64,000 nt of DNA. It comes from Hydractinia symbiolongicarpus (lineage: Eukaryota; Cnidaria; Hydrozoa; Anthoathecata; Hydractiniidae). Under the pieces are notes generated by a model. That model was not told where the DNA came from. It did no database searches and saw only the letters and a list, made by a program, of their open reading frames with translations. Position numbers and translations under genes: made by a program. Shown piece by piece: positions 1 through 21,049 of this stretch (its first letter is position 1; the number at the start of each line of letters is the position of its first letter). The stretch is from NCBI RefSeq assembly GCF_029227915.1, contig NC_079879.1, positions 13,206,001 through 13,270,000 of the forward strand. Direction: 5' to 3'.

Positions 1-41
1 GGCGCGCAGAGACAGACAGACGACGGCTATTATTATAGAGA
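1..41 (-). mobile_element. Helitron 5' end (rest lies left of the window)
   Basis: Read on the minus strand it starts TCTCTATAATAATAGCCGTC followed by CTGTCTGTCTCTG, the 5' end shared by all copies here. It directly follows the CTAG end of the copy at 42-215. Confidence 0.8.
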
Positions 42-215
42 CTAGTCGTTGCCCGTGGAAAAATCCACACGGGTTCGCCCGTTCATTATATTTACCCGTG
101 GCAACAAACTGGATAAAATATATCGCATTTGATGTTCGTGTTTCCGTAGCACGATTTTCTAACTCAGCGGGGGGTCCGCGCAGAGACAGACAGACAACGG
201 CTATTATTATAGAGA
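42..215 (-). mobile_element. Miniature Helitron, 174 bp
   Basis: The 5' end at 215 (TCTCTATAATAATAGCCG on the minus strand) is preceded by A. The 3' end is CTAG at 42-45, with a hairpin of TGGATTTTTCCA type just before it. No ORF. Non-autonomous. Confidence 0.82.
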
Positions 216-401
216 TTCTTTTAAAAGATGGCCTGTGGATAGGTTGTGTTTTTATATAAACTGACGTTTAATTTTGGAACTTTGACGAAAACACCGGCTG
301 ATGGCGTTCCCTTTCAGGGGCTAAAAGTTGTAAATCAGTTCATTCTGCTTAAAGTTAAGCATGAGAATAGAGTTAATATTTTAGGCAGTTGTCTAGTTTA
401 G

Positions 402-487
402 CGTTTGTTGTGCTTACATGCCTTCCATAGCTCAAACGGGAGCTTTAAATGCACTAGGACCCTCTTCACAGGATCCTCATTGATAAC
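402..487 (+). repeat. Dispersed repeat, paired with 34721-34805
   Basis: Shares ATAGCTCAAA-GG, CTTTAAATGCAC and the CAGGA(T/C)CCTC-TTGATA end. TAGCTCAAACGG resembles a pol III A box, so it may be a SINE part. Confidence 0.5.
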
Positions 488-959
488 ATTAAAGTTAAGA
501 AATGAAGAGGTCATACTGGGTAAGTAGTAATGTAGTAATGACAACAATAGTAATGACAACAAACTCATTGTGCAAAAAAAAATTGCTGGATGATTGTGTT
601 AACTGGACAGTGGACTGTGTTTTTTTGTCAAGCTGAAATTGCAAATTGTTTAATGAAAAACACATTACATAAATCTTTTGAAATTTTCATCCACAAAAAG
701 AATCGATCTGTTGACTTTTCTTTACGTTTAAAGGCCTCTTTAGTTTGACGATCCATGCAAAAATATTTTCGATATTTTCAGCGATGATATTTGATCTTAC
801 ATTTGTAAGATCAAATATTATAAGTTAGTATTATAGGGTTAGTATTCTTTTTTTGTTATTTTAATGAAAAATAGAGAGATATTCCATAAATCGGATGTTT
901 TTTATACACTTAGGTACTAAATTCGGTTTTTCCCGACTTTCGATTTACCAAATTTCTTA

Positions 960-1075
960 CATCCGCAAAAATTTCTTCCGTAATATCTCTTTTGAGGTCA
1001 CTATCCGCAAAAATTTATTCCGCAAAATATGCCATTTTTGAGTCACTCATCCGCAAAACTTCCTTGGATCAGAAA
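960..1075. repeat. ATCCGCAAAAATTT-TTCCG repeats
   Basis: Three units of ATCCGCAAAA(A/C)TT-C separated by ~50 bp. They resemble the TTCGCGAAA repeats at 29.2-29.5 and 49.0-49.1 kb. Confidence 0.5.
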
Positions 1076-1226
1076 ATATTAAGAAAATATGCAAACATCG
1101 ATTTTTGACCCTTTTCCTCTATAGTGGGAAAGTTAACGCTAATAGGAACGACGGTATAAAACATTGTAGGTCTGATACTTTGTCTTTTAAAAATCAAATT
1201 ATGGTAAAAGTTAAATTTTCATATTT

Positions 1227-9950
<8,724 letters not shown>

Positions 9951-9995
9951 TTTCCCTCATTAATCAATTTTATGTTTTGACGTTACTACATTGCA

Positions 9996-10139
9996 ATGGC
10001 TTCAAAAAAAATTGTAATGGCATCGAGGAAGCGACCTTTTAAAACACCGGGAAGTAAACCTTTATTGAAAAGCAGTCAAATATGGCCTGCGTCCAGGTTA
10101 ACTTTTTGTGCGTTACGTGAAACAGTCATACTTTTATGA
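9996..10139 (+). CDS. Small divergent ORF, 47 codons, hypothetical
   Basis: An ATG ORF begins 45 bp from the start codon of the 1349-residue gene, in the opposite direction. It encodes a basic peptide starting MASKKIVMASRKRPFKTPG. A CAG/GTTAAC donor-like site lies inside it near 10098, so it could be a first exon, but I found no convincing following exon. Head-to-head placement is the only contextual support. It may well be chance. Confidence 0.2.
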   Translation: MASKKIVMASRKRPFKTPGSKPLLKSSQIWPASRLTFCALRETVILL

Positions 10140-11536
10140 AACAACCAAAAAAAGAACTCTCAAATTTGAGATGCTCTAAAAAAAAGTTTTGAACACGATA
10201 ATTTCGACGTTTTGTAAATCAAGTAATACAATCAAGCAATTAAATTCTTCTTAAATTTTGATTTCTATTTGGAGCAAAATTATGAAAATGTGTTTAACTG
10301 GTAGTCCTCGATTCAAATAACTTTATTTCAAGTTCAAAATTTTTTTTGATTTTCTTTTTTTTTCTTTAAAAATACATTCGAACAAAAGGCAGCATTTTCA
10401 GTGTAACGATTTTTCTCTGTACCTTGGTCTTAAACATTTTGAGTTGAGCCTAGATGTTTCTTGTAGAGAAGATTTTCTAAAAATTAAATCAGTTTCTACT
10501 TTAAAAATGCTTTTCTCATAGACTCATCTATATAGTTTTTAAATTTTCTTATTTATTTTCTCAATAATTTTCGAGATAGCAGTTGAAGAGCCTATAACGT
10601 CAGCCTTCAGTTAATATTGTTTTTATGAAAAAAACGTGTAAAACAAGTTAAAATATAACGACCAGAAATATAAAAAATATATAAAATATATGAGTGTTAA
10701 AAAGCTGCGCCAAAATTCGTCACTTACTCCAACATGATTGTCGACAAAGTAAATCAGCCGTTCCAAGAGAGGTTAGAATTAGGGTTGCTCGAGTTCTTTT
10801 GCATCTCAACGGGTAATATTGCTTAAAAAAGACGTAATGACGGTTACCGCTGTTCAAGTCTTTGCATTTGTGAAATGCCCCTTAATCTGCCAGGGAGCCA
10901 AATTTAGCGCCCCATGGGTTACCAACAAATATACAATCAGCAAATCAACAATAAGTTATATTATTTATTTTATTATAGCAACAACATACAAATAGATATT
11001 CATTTAGTGTAAAGCTTTGGATTTTTTTTGTAACATATCACAGCAGGATTAAGCTGTGTTGTGAAAAATTACAATCAAAACAACTCTTTATTTCCTCCTG
11101 ACTCAAAAATAAAACTTTAGAAATATAAAATATATAAAATAAACACTTTATTCTTTCGCGCGCAAACCTTCGCTTCGCAATAGATAGATATTTTAGCAAT
11201 CTTTAGTTATAATTTTTTTTTACAAGAAACATACATGTTGAGTTTCACCTGCATTTCTTAACTTTAAAGGAAATTTTCTCAATATTTATAGAGTCAGATT
11301 CCCTGCTTTATGCCTTTAAACTGTTTTTAGCAAGACCAGTCCATCTATCAAAAAACTTTTTTAATTTTTGTAGTATTTCGCAAGTTAATAGTTGAAGGTG
11401 CCGATCCCATCCTAACTTAAAAAATCCTGTGTTTTTTTCGGTGTGTAACGGTAAAAGTTATTTTGAAAATTTGAAATTGTAACAACAACAAAAAACAAAA
11501 TAGAAAAAATATGTCAGGTAGAAAAATAAAGTGTCT
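10140..11536. other. Intergenic, no gene seen
   Basis: AT-rich, no long open frame and no convincing exon. A GC-richer island near 10730-10920 may be a repeat. Confidence 0.6.
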
Positions 11537-13312
11537 TTATTTTAACTGAACCCATCGACAGGCCAGTTGTATAATAGTCATGCAACCTTGAGTAAAACCA
11601 GTTAAACCAGTGAAACCATGAACATATGCTTCCTCCATTGGTGCATTCCAATATCGTGTGTTACCACCGTCGCCACCGTATGGCCCGAATGAACGAGATT
11701 TATTAGTTTTAAAAATAAAATTGTCAATCATCCAACCAGAATTCAACTGGATGCTAGTGATAACTTCTCCTTCATCCATTTCTATGCTATAATAATCCAT
11801 CCTAAAAGACAAATCAATTCAAAACCCAACAGAAATAAAACCAAGTACAAATAAGGTATATTGAAGAAAAACTACTTGAATTCCACTAACATACTGACTA
11901 TCAGCGAGCAAGATTCAATCCGCGGTCCCCAGAACGAGGAGCCGACGGGGACTCTACAGAACGGGGAGCCAACCACACCACGTACTGCAATATGTTAGTA
12001 ATAAACTGGTAGATTTTATTCGGATGGTGTTTAATCTATACAAATAAGGTATACCAGAGTTTTGTTCCCTTCTTTTCGGACGTAAACATCAAGTTTTATT
12101 TCGACTGTTCAACAAGCTTGGTAGAAGAATGTATTTGCGCGATAAACAAACCTTTAACAAAACATTCTTGCTACAATGACCCTCCTACCTTGTATTATCA
12201 TCCAATTCTCCACCTTCAATAACAGTACCATCATCATATATTACAGTCAGTCGGCCCAACACCGGACGTCCATCCCATCGACGGATCCACAATTTCATTG
12301 TCCGGATCATTAGTAGTGGATCAATTTCATCGTCCCCAAATTTAGTACAATCCCATTCAGATAAACAATTTCCACCAGTTCCAAGGCGAGTGCTAAATTT
12401 AAATAAATGCTGAACAGGCAATCTAGTCATTTTCCAGTAATGTGGCACATCGTCAATTTTATCCTGAGAAAATATCTGAGCAAGATTGCACAGCTCTTGA
12501 ACATTTCTATCATTCTTGAGAGATTTATACTTTGAGACATGTTTCATTATATATTTATAATCAAGCTGTGGCAGTTTTACTGCTTTTAAAAGTTCAAGAA
12601 GTTCATCTGTAACCTCATTTTCAATGTTCGCTGATATGTACTTTAAAACAGTTTTAAAGAGAAGCTTTTCTCTGTTGTCTAAGTCCAAAGGTTGAACATC
12701 TGTGTCTTTTTTGTACAGTTTTAGCTTGTTGTCTGATAAAATTTGAAGAAACAAACAAGGCGGTACCAGCTTAAAATTTTTCATTTCTGTCAGAACTGAA
12801 TAATTTGAGCACCAAAACATTCTACATCTCTTTAGCAATTCATTCATGGTGTAGGTATACGCAAAGCAGAGCAACTTTAAGCAATTATCTTTGTTGATCT
12901 TCTCAATCATTGATGTTTCGCAAATGTGTTTCAACGTTGATACGCCCAAAAAGTCAGAACACACGGCTAACGACTGTATATCAATATTTTCCAGATCAAC
13001 AGTTGAGGTGTATGCAAACGTAAGGATAACTTCAAATACATTTTCATCTGATATTATATCAGGCATTACAATAGTTTCCATTTCTTTTCCGTCATGCTGA
13101 AGAAATCCGCGAAAATAATCTGAAATCATAGCCAGAATAAATCGATGTGTTTTAAACACTTTGTTCTTCATGCGCACAGACACGTCACAATATAACTGCT
13201 GCTTCCAACAATCATGTAAAAACTTTAACAGATTGGAACCATGGTCAACATCTGTGACTATAGCAGATGATGATTCATTTTTGAGAAATTTAATTCGGCT
13301 ATCTTCTGCCAT
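11537..13312 (-). CDS. BTB/POZ-BACK protein with C-terminal jacalin-like lectin region
   Basis: Two coding exons: 13312-12189 and 11801-11537, joined in phase 2 across a 387-bp intron, give 462 residues. Residues ~25-130 form a BTB/POZ fold (CDVSVRMKNKVFKTHRFILA, then YFRGFL and the late FAYTSTVDLE). A BACK-like helical region follows (~135-250, NCLKLLCFAYTYTM). The C-terminus (~330-462) resembles jacalin-like lectins: LTVIYDDGTVIEGG in exon 1, then ITSIQLNSGWMIDNFIFKTN and FGPYGGDGG in exon 2. The intron cuts this domain. BTB-BACK proteins are usually oligomeric adaptors for Cullin-3 ligases; the lectin-like tail takes the place of Kelch repeats (inference). An acceptor just 5' of the ATG (TTTTTATAG near 13328) indicates a 5'UTR intron. 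The upstream in-frame codons are therefore probably not translated. A broken copy lies at 54527-55310. Confidence 0.86.
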
Positions 13313-14200
13313 AATTTTTATGTTCCTATAAAAAATAAATTTGTTTATATAACTTACATATAACGATATAATACATAACTGCAAGGGATCGAACCTTATA
13401 CATCAATGTGTAAAGTTTTAAATATTTATTAAAAATGCCCTAAAACCGAAACATACCCTTATAATTTCTGTTTCCTTCTCATTATTTTACAAGAATATTT
13501 GAGTTGTGATTTTAATTTGAGCGTCTTTAGTATAACAATTCTTTTGGTGTAGTTTAACATTGTGTCTTTATAACTTTCTATATTGCCTTTCCTTGAAGAA
13601 ATTGCTCGTTTCCTGGCTTTCTCTAGAAGTTTCAAAGTTTATGTAAAAGTCATGATTACTAGTAATTCACTGCAGAAAGTGACACAAAAGAAGTTTAGCA
13701 AAACGCGCCCAGTAATGAACCCATTTGAATGTTTAGATCCGATGACATGAAAGGTTGTTCCCAGAAACAAGTAATTTCTGAATTTATCAGACTCACAAGT
13801 TTTCCGGCTTTCGACCTTCTGAAAATTTTGCCTTTAAATTAATATTTGAGGAAGGTCATAAAAAAAAAAATACAAAACAGGTGAAACGTCACGTATCGAA
13901 GAAAAAATATCTTGTAAAAAGAGCTTAACAAATAATGCAATTGTAACAAATTTATAAAAAACTACGAAGCTGTAATCCAAAACATTTTATTCATGTACTA
14001 ATACATATGAAAAATAGTAGCAAAATAGTAGTAAAAAACACGACACCATTCAAATATATTACAACGAATAAATGTAACAGAAACACTCATGCTTTGCTCC
14101 ACATAATTACTGAAAAAGTCCGAAATGACTGCAATTGAAGATGAAAAAAAATTATGATAATAAAAAATCTGCCATCACACGGGAAACCAAGGAAACTGGA
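13313..14200. other. Intergenic / 5' region of the BTB gene
   Basis: The acceptor near 13328 implies an upstream untranslated exon of the BTB gene somewhere here; it was not located. Confidence 0.5.
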
Positions 14201-17200
14201 TTAGATCTCGTCCCAAAGAACAGACGATGATATCGCTAATGTCAATTTGTCATCCGTTGGTGTGTATGAATGGTCCCAATCACCCTCAGTGAAGAAAACT
14301 AAAGGAAGAAAAAAACGTTTCGTTTAATCTTTTTTTTAACATACATATATGCGTGTCGATCAAAAGGGTAAACCATAACACAGCATTAAACAGTAGCATT
14401 ATCAGAAAATTTTACTCAGTAAAATACAGTTGTCGGAACGCAATATAAGATAATACAGTGTCTGAGTAGATATGATCTCTCAATACACGGTGTACGGTCT
14501 CAGTTTTGCTAAATTTTCGCGGGAGTGTACCTGGCAAGAGCAAATTTTTGGTTTGCAATTTTAATAATAAAAATCGAAATTTAATTCTTAATTCTTAGAC
14601 TATTTTTCAGTAAAACTTTACACTGTGGTTTTCTTAACCTTTTAAGGTTTTGCAGGAATAAACTTTTGCGGTTTTTCTTAACCTTTTAAGATTTCGCAGG
14701 AATAAACTTATGCGGTATAATAGTATCTTCAAAGTAGAAATGTTATATCTTTTACATCTACAACAGTTTACCTGTTTCACCAGGGTATACCATTACTTCC
14801 AAAATTTTGCATTTAAATAGGTCCATGCATCCTTCATTTGGCGCGAGAAAAAATTTTAAACTGCCGGTGACAACTGTTATCCAGTGACCAGACGACTGGG
14901 TATTAATCGGAACCTAAAAAACAGGACTTGATATTTCATATATGAAACATTGCATTGGATTCTAAATATGGAAACAATCTATCAAACAACCTCTGTTCCT
15001 CTTCGTTCCTCTATCTTTTCACAATAGTTAAAAATATAAAAATCAAAGAAAATAACTTTTGGCAACACACTATTTTTTTAAAAAAATAATCTCAATGACA
15101 TACTGAAAAGTATTCTTCGGGATGTTGTCCGAATGAAGCTATGACACTGTTTTCAGTACCAGCCTGGGCCATATCAGGAAGGAAGTAAGGTCTGGTGTAG
15201 AATTGTCGAAATATTTTTCCAGCTTTATTTTCACAGTTTTGCCTATAAAGAAAAAATATATAATGTAATCATTATTTATCCAGTGTAGATTTATTTATTC
15301 ATTGTGGTACTGTTACAAATAAGGGTTCTGCGAAGTTTCTAGTGCCTTTAAAACTTTTATTTGAAACTTAAAAGCCGTGATGTTTAGCTACACAATTTTA
15401 GCGAATAATTGACAGATTTCGCGTTCTGTCTTCCATTTTTCAAAAAAAAGATTAAATAAGAGTCTAAAACAAAAAATTATAAAATATATAAATACTCATG
15501 ATGATTATGTAAACATGTGCGACTGTTTATAATCTAAATAATAAGAAAAGCACCCCACCAATTTGCGTGCCATAACTTGGGAAGTTTTCCATCAACATAT
15601 GCTGTTATGAAGTCATAAAATGTTTCATTGAATCCAACATTTGTTGAATAATTACAACTGCCCATGACAGTTGACAGGAATTTATCAGTCTGATAAAGCT
15701 AAATACAAAAGACATGTTATGTATAAACACATTACGAATAATACCACTGTAAAAATGGATTTAGAATGCAGAGAAGAATGGGTAAGCATTTATAGATACA
15801 TACATTTGCAATCACATCCAATGCAATACGCTTTTTAGATCCCCAGTCTTTTGTTGTGTCCGTCACAACAACAGGCTGACTGTTTTGAATGTAATGTTTC
15901 ATAATTTCGGCTCCTTTTGTGTTATTTAATCGATCAACTTTATTGTTACCATACTTTACCATGTTAGTACAATACTTGCAAAACTCAGCATCAATTGTTG
16001 TATTTTCAGCAGGTAGCCATGGATTGTTTATCAAACATTCCTCTTGATAAAGGCTTGCCCAATCCCAGTATGGCAAGATAACCTAGTGAGTGTGAAGAAG
16101 ACTGAAAATTAATTCTTGAATCTTTCTACAGATATAATGTAGAAAATATTTCAAATGAATAAAAAACATTAATAAGGATAGGAAACATTAAATATTTTAT
16201 TCTGCTCCATAAAAGAAACAAACTCTAGTGAACACTGATTCTGTACCGAAAATTCCTTAACTTTGGAGAACAAAATATGTATATTTAAAAGTAAACTCTC
16301 CTGTATAAATATTTTCGAAAGTTTATTAAAACACTTTGCTAGGCATTACTATTCAGAAAGATCTACAAGCTAATACATCTAAAGGCAAATTTTTACACGA
16401 TAAAAGTTCTTAAGACAAGTTGACTCTTTTGTAGGTATACAGAAATACTAGTACTAAATGCTATGGTGTAACAAAGCCATGTGTTTATGTCAAACAAACA
16501 AACCCCTATATATTTACTTTATCTTTATAATATATATAAAGTGGATTAAGATTGCAAAGACTAATTTTTTCATGAATTTGGCACATTTATGCGCGATTAA
16601 AACTTATATTTGTTCTTTTAAATTTTCCATTTTTGTGTTCTGGAACTGAGGTTGCTTCCTTTTATAGAAATTCTATCGAATTCGAATATGAATGTAATTC
16701 GAATCTGAAATGTAAAAAAACAAACTGTTGTGTTGTTGTCGAACAAAGTTGGTGTTGTTAGTTAGAAATATTTCTAACATATGATGGCCTAAAACCAACA
16801 GATTATTTAGTGGAGAGATGAATTTGGGTGTATAACGATTTTTTAGTTGTTTCTTTCACAGCATTTGTCAAAAAAGTTAAGAACATCGAGGCTGAAACAA
16901 AACATACTATTGTTATAAAAACAACGTGTATATCCTTGAGAAGAATTGACATAAACTGAAAAAAGTAACTATTCCGTTGTTACTGTTTTCAACAGTACAA
17001 ACTGTGTAATGCAGTTTTGACGTTGTTATAAAAAAACCTAAACTTAGCTACATTATGATCGTTTGAAATATATTCGATTCTTAAATTCGAAAACACTGCA
17101 TTGTTATCTTCTTTGATTTTATGCGTGATTTTCTTGATTAAAAGTGTGGGTCTGTAAGGTATTTTTTGCACATGCTTATATTTTTAGCGGTTATAAACAT

Positions 17201-20200
17201 AGAATAATGCAGATTGTGAGCAACCTCGATCCTAGGGCTTTTTTCTCTTTTTGCCATCCCGTTACAAAGGAGGCAAAGAGCCCAGGGTCGAGGTTGAAAT
17301 GTGAGTTTTGAAAACTCAAATTCCTGTATTGTATGTTTTTTTATCCCTTTCGTCAGTTTAATGAGAGATTCAATGGATTCTACTACGGGAATTCAGATAA
17401 CTGGTAATTTCTTATATTTTATGTAAAACTTTGAAAGGGTCGCTGTATGCAATTGACTGAATATTTGATTTTGGTACGGCGTGTTACAAACTGTACAGTG
17501 TGTAAATTTTGTAATAACTTTTTTTGTATAACTTAGCAAAATATGATTGATTTTTTAAATGTCTGATATTTTTTTTTTCTGCTGTATTTCAAATTTTAGC
17601 AGATTTTGCTTTTTAAGTAACAGTTGTTAGACGCCTTTGATTTTGTTGGACATTTTGCAAATTGCTTTTTTTTTGTTGCACCTGCTTATATTTTTAACGT
17701 TTCAATGGGTATAAATATAAAGTAATGCAGACTGTGAGCAACATCGATCCCATGGCTTTTTCTCTCTTTTTCCGTCCCGTTATAAAAAGAGAGAAAGGGC
17801 CGAGGTTGGATTGTAAGTTTAAAAAATTCAAATTACCTTGCTGTATGTTTTTTTTTGGTATACATCCCTTACATGCATTTCATGAAGACATTTAGTGAGA
17901 TGTGTTTTGAAATGCCCTGGTAAACTTCTTCACTAATAATTTAGCGAATAATAAATATTAGTAGATTTAGATTTTAAATGTCACATATATAGTTGTTGAA
18001 AACCTACAATTTTTTAGTCATTTACATGATAATGCAGATTGTAAGATTCACACTGCTGTATTGTTTGCTTTTTGATGGTATATCTGTTCTATAAATTAAA
18101 TAAGACATTCAGTGGATTCTTCCATGGAACTTTGGCTATATTTAATATTATTATATGTCATATTATTTCTGAATCTTAAGTGCCTAAAGTGTTTGATCTT
18201 GTGAAAACCTTAAACATTCTTTTTATCCACAATTTTCTTATTCTAAACTTCCTTTAGATCTCTTAAGCTTTTTCAAATCTATTAAATTAAATCATTCTCA
18301 TTCCACATAAGGATCGACTTTGGGATTTTGGTCAATTCCACCTGTAATACCGTTACATATGGAATTAAATCCTTATCTAAAACTGCAATTTCCCAGTGGA
18401 ATCTATTTCAACGTTCCTATTCTAATGAAGACCTGAGCTCATTATCTTATGTCACTTTAAAATCTCTTGCCATCAATCACTGCCTAGGGGAATATTGAAT
18501 ATTTATTTTATCAAATAATGCACAGAGATGGCCATTCTCTTTTATATTAGTCAAAAACTAAAGCATGGTCTCCCGGTCTTTTAAATTATTAGCTGTTTAT
18601 ATGTTTTTGCTTGTTAACTGGCAAATAAATTTTTACTTCCTAACTTGTACTTACTTTAAGTAATAGAAAATTTTGACATTTTCTGTCATCAGTAATTTTA
18701 GACCTGTTAAGGGATATGCATTTAACCCTAATCAAACCAAAGATATTATAAAGGTGAATTGATGAACATAAAATATTTCGTCAAAATGACACTTGTTTGC
18801 TATTTTATTTCCCTTCATGATCTTTTTAACCTTGCAAAAATATTAATTATGCTAATGCACAATTTTAACAAGCTGTCATACAACAGACTTATTATACCTT
18901 AATGCATCTCGAACTCTAACAAGTTTTGCAGACCCTGAGAGGACAAACGTCACAAATATTTAGTGTTTGAGTCACTTTAGCACTGAAAACTAAAAAAACA
19001 CTAAACAATAGTGTCTTTAACTATCTAGCCATCATGCAAACCATTAAACACTGAACCTTGGTGCTCATTGTATTATAAATAAAGTGGAAAACAACAATAA
19101 TGGTGAGTAATGACTGTTGGGAGACAAATGGAATTATATAATATTTTATTGTTGTTTTTGTTCTGCCCTGTATGTAAAAAGTGTAAAAATTAGGGTCAGT
19201 TTGGTCTCATAAAACAAAAATTTGTGATGCCCACCTAGTATATATATATATACTCAAAACACCTCTCAATATCTGCTTCTTGATGTCTCACATGCTTCTT
19301 ATTCCCAACAGAGTACAAGTATTATGAGTAACTAGTCGATAAGATTCGTGGAAAAATCCACTGAGGCAAGAAAATTTTGATGATGTCAGCAACCCATCCA
19401 TTGAAAATTAAGAATTTTATTTTACACGTTGCATCTATTGTGTAGAGATTAAAGCGCTGATCAAGAAAATGTATATGATCATGTGCTTTTGATATGAGCG
19501 GATAATGAGATATAAGGAAGGTTTTAAAATTTTTGCTGACGTCAGCAATGGCCCAAAACCTTATTTTTTTAAAAAAAAATGTATATCTGTTGCCTTCATC
19601 GTATAGATCTTTAAACGCTGAGAAAGAAAATGTATAGGATCATGTACTTTTGACAAACGGTTGCAGAGATATCAAGGTTTAAAGGTTTTTTGATGATGTC
19701 ACCAACCCGTCCATTCCGAAATTTAAAAGTGCAATGCAATGGCTACACTAACCTTAATATACTTTCCTTTGACGTCAATATTGCTCTAACATCAAAGTTT
19801 GCTAATTTACAGAACACATTTATAGGCGATGTTTTATAGACTTTATCAAAGAAATTTTATCCATTTTGCAAAAGTCACAGACAGAACTGGCGTATTATTA
19901 TATAGATCAAGATATTGAATATAATAGGAATATAAAAAAATATATATACATGTTCTTAATTTACACAATCTGTACACTTTGAATTTAATTTTGTGAGACG
20001 AAGTGACTTACTTTTATTGAAAACAACTTTGCATGCACTGCAAGCATATTATACCCTGTTGGGGTCATCCACAAAGCAGTAACCAAAGCTATGACCAATG
20101 ATAAACGGAGACATGAAGAAGTTGAGTCAGTGGCAATCTTTCGCAGTTTTGGTTTCTCTGGACCTCGAAGTTTAGAAACACAGGTGGAGATTTCTTCCTC

Positions 20201-20335
20201 AGTAAAACCTTTCTTCATGCAAAACAAATACAAGCTTTGTGCTTCTTCTTCAACAAGACGTAATTTCTCTTCATAATCAAGGTTTACCTCATTCTTGTTC
20301 ACAGGTTTTACCTTTGGGCAAAATTCCTCTGCCAT
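14201..20335 (-). CDS. Type II membrane protein with JmjC/cupin-like domain (6 exons)
   Basis: Exons 20335-20012, 16082-15804, 15698-15559, 15242-15104, 14913-14772, 14298-14201 (TAA). All junctions are GT/AG and the phases agree (0,0,2,0,1), giving 373 residues. Residues 1-70 are charged and probably cytosolic. KPKLRK precedes a hydrophobic segment at ~75-91 (LVIALVTALWM), which suggests type II topology. The C-terminal part starts VILPYWDWASLYQEEC, has a CKYC pair, then SQPVVVTDTTKDW, the typical opening of JmjC/cupin_8 domains. It ends with TVVTGSLKFFLAP and PGETVFFTEGDWDHSY, matching the late beta-strands and distal His. The usual HxD iron ligands before the GxxW strand are not seen (INTQSSGHW). 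Function is unknown; hydroxylase activity is doubtful. Exon 1 is joined to the rest only by phase and a plausible topology, across a 3.9-kb intron. Confidence 0.74.
17160..18090. repeat. Three related segments, two carrying a hairpin insert
   Basis: Segments near 17164-17345, 17687-17860 and 18027-18090 share TAATGCAGA-TGT and CTGTATTGTATG/TTTG blocks. The first two hold a ~85-bp palindrome bounded by CAACCTCG and CGAGGTTG; the third lacks it and looks like an empty site. Confidence 0.6.
19332..19906 (-). mobile_element. Non-autonomous Helitron, 575 bp
   Basis: The minus-strand 5' end TCTATATAATAATACG at 19906 is preceded by A. The 3' hairpin GTGGATTTTTCCAC lies about 15 bp before CTAG (19332-19335), followed by T. 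It lies in the large intron of the JmjC-like gene. Similar over its length to 37371-37943. Confidence 0.85.
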
Positions 20336-20788
20336 TTTCTTAACACAATTTAGAAAACATATATTTTAAAAGACTTCTTAATGAAAAACCTTATAATTTA
20401 TATCTTCAGGAAATATATTGCTTAATCCTGCCTAAACAAGCTAACAAGTTGAAAAATAAGGAAGACTTTATTAGCCAGAAGTTTTGACCACAAAGTGCCA
20501 CCAAAAGAAAATCAGGAAAACAGTGAATGTATGGGTAGCTAGCTAGCTAGATAAAACTGGTATGTGACACAAGATTAAAAGACTTAGATCACCTTTTTGC
20601 AAGTAAATAACTTACTTTATTTTTAATTTTTTTACACACCTCACAACAGTAATAGCGTGGCTGGCCACTGTCAAATCTAAAATTATAAACAAGCCCGTCA
20701 TTGCAGATTAAAATTTTACAGACCCAAATAAAGTTTTCCTCGAGACACACCCAGGGTAAAAAAAAGCTGTACAAAAATATCTCCTTTT

Positions 20789-21049
20789 TTGGAGGGAAAT
20801 TTTGTTGTTGTTAGAAATTTTAATTTTTGGAGATTTCTAAAAAGGGTTTTTTTGTTTTGTAGCCCTTTAAATAATGCCAAACTAAAGTTATTATGTCCGT
20901 GTTGTAAACGCAATCCCGATAAACGTCAACGTGGGGTTTATAAAACGTACGTCTCATTTATAACATTATAAGATTGGCTACATCTGAAAAACGCTAAAAA
21001 ACGAAATGCCAAAGCTATCCTCTTTGATTTTCTTCAAAGAAGGAGCTGA
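20789..21049 (+). pseudogene. Lys/Arg-rich open frame broken by one in-frame stop
   Basis: The frame reads LLCPCCKRNPDKRQRGVYK up to TAA at 20969-20971, then continues in the same frame WLHLKNAKKRNAKAILFDFL to TGA at 21047-21049. The CPCC pair and basic content suggest a relic of a protein-coding or transposon ORF. A 24-bp intron would be too short to remove the stop. Confidence 0.22.

Larger units (their letters stand above)
216..1226. other. Gap downstream of the kinase-like gene
   Basis: AT-rich. Holds the repeat at 402-487, TGTAGTAATGACAACA duplicates near 535 and the CCGCAAAA repeats. No exon seen. Confidence 0.6.

Noticed and set aside
13383-13405. B-box-like GGTTCGATCCC on the minus strand, possible tRNA
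   Set aside because: A T-arm-like stem is present, but no anticodon arm, D arm or acceptor stem can be built around it.
16989-17171. 60-codon minus-strand frame as the N-terminus of the JmjC-like protein
   Set aside because: No donor in the right phase; the exon at 20012-20335 fits better and supplies an ATG and a membrane anchor.
20589-20774. Minus-strand frame with CKIL-C...YYCCEVCKK and a donor-like GTAAGT
   Set aside because: Possible zinc-finger exon, but no start, acceptor or partner exon could be supported.
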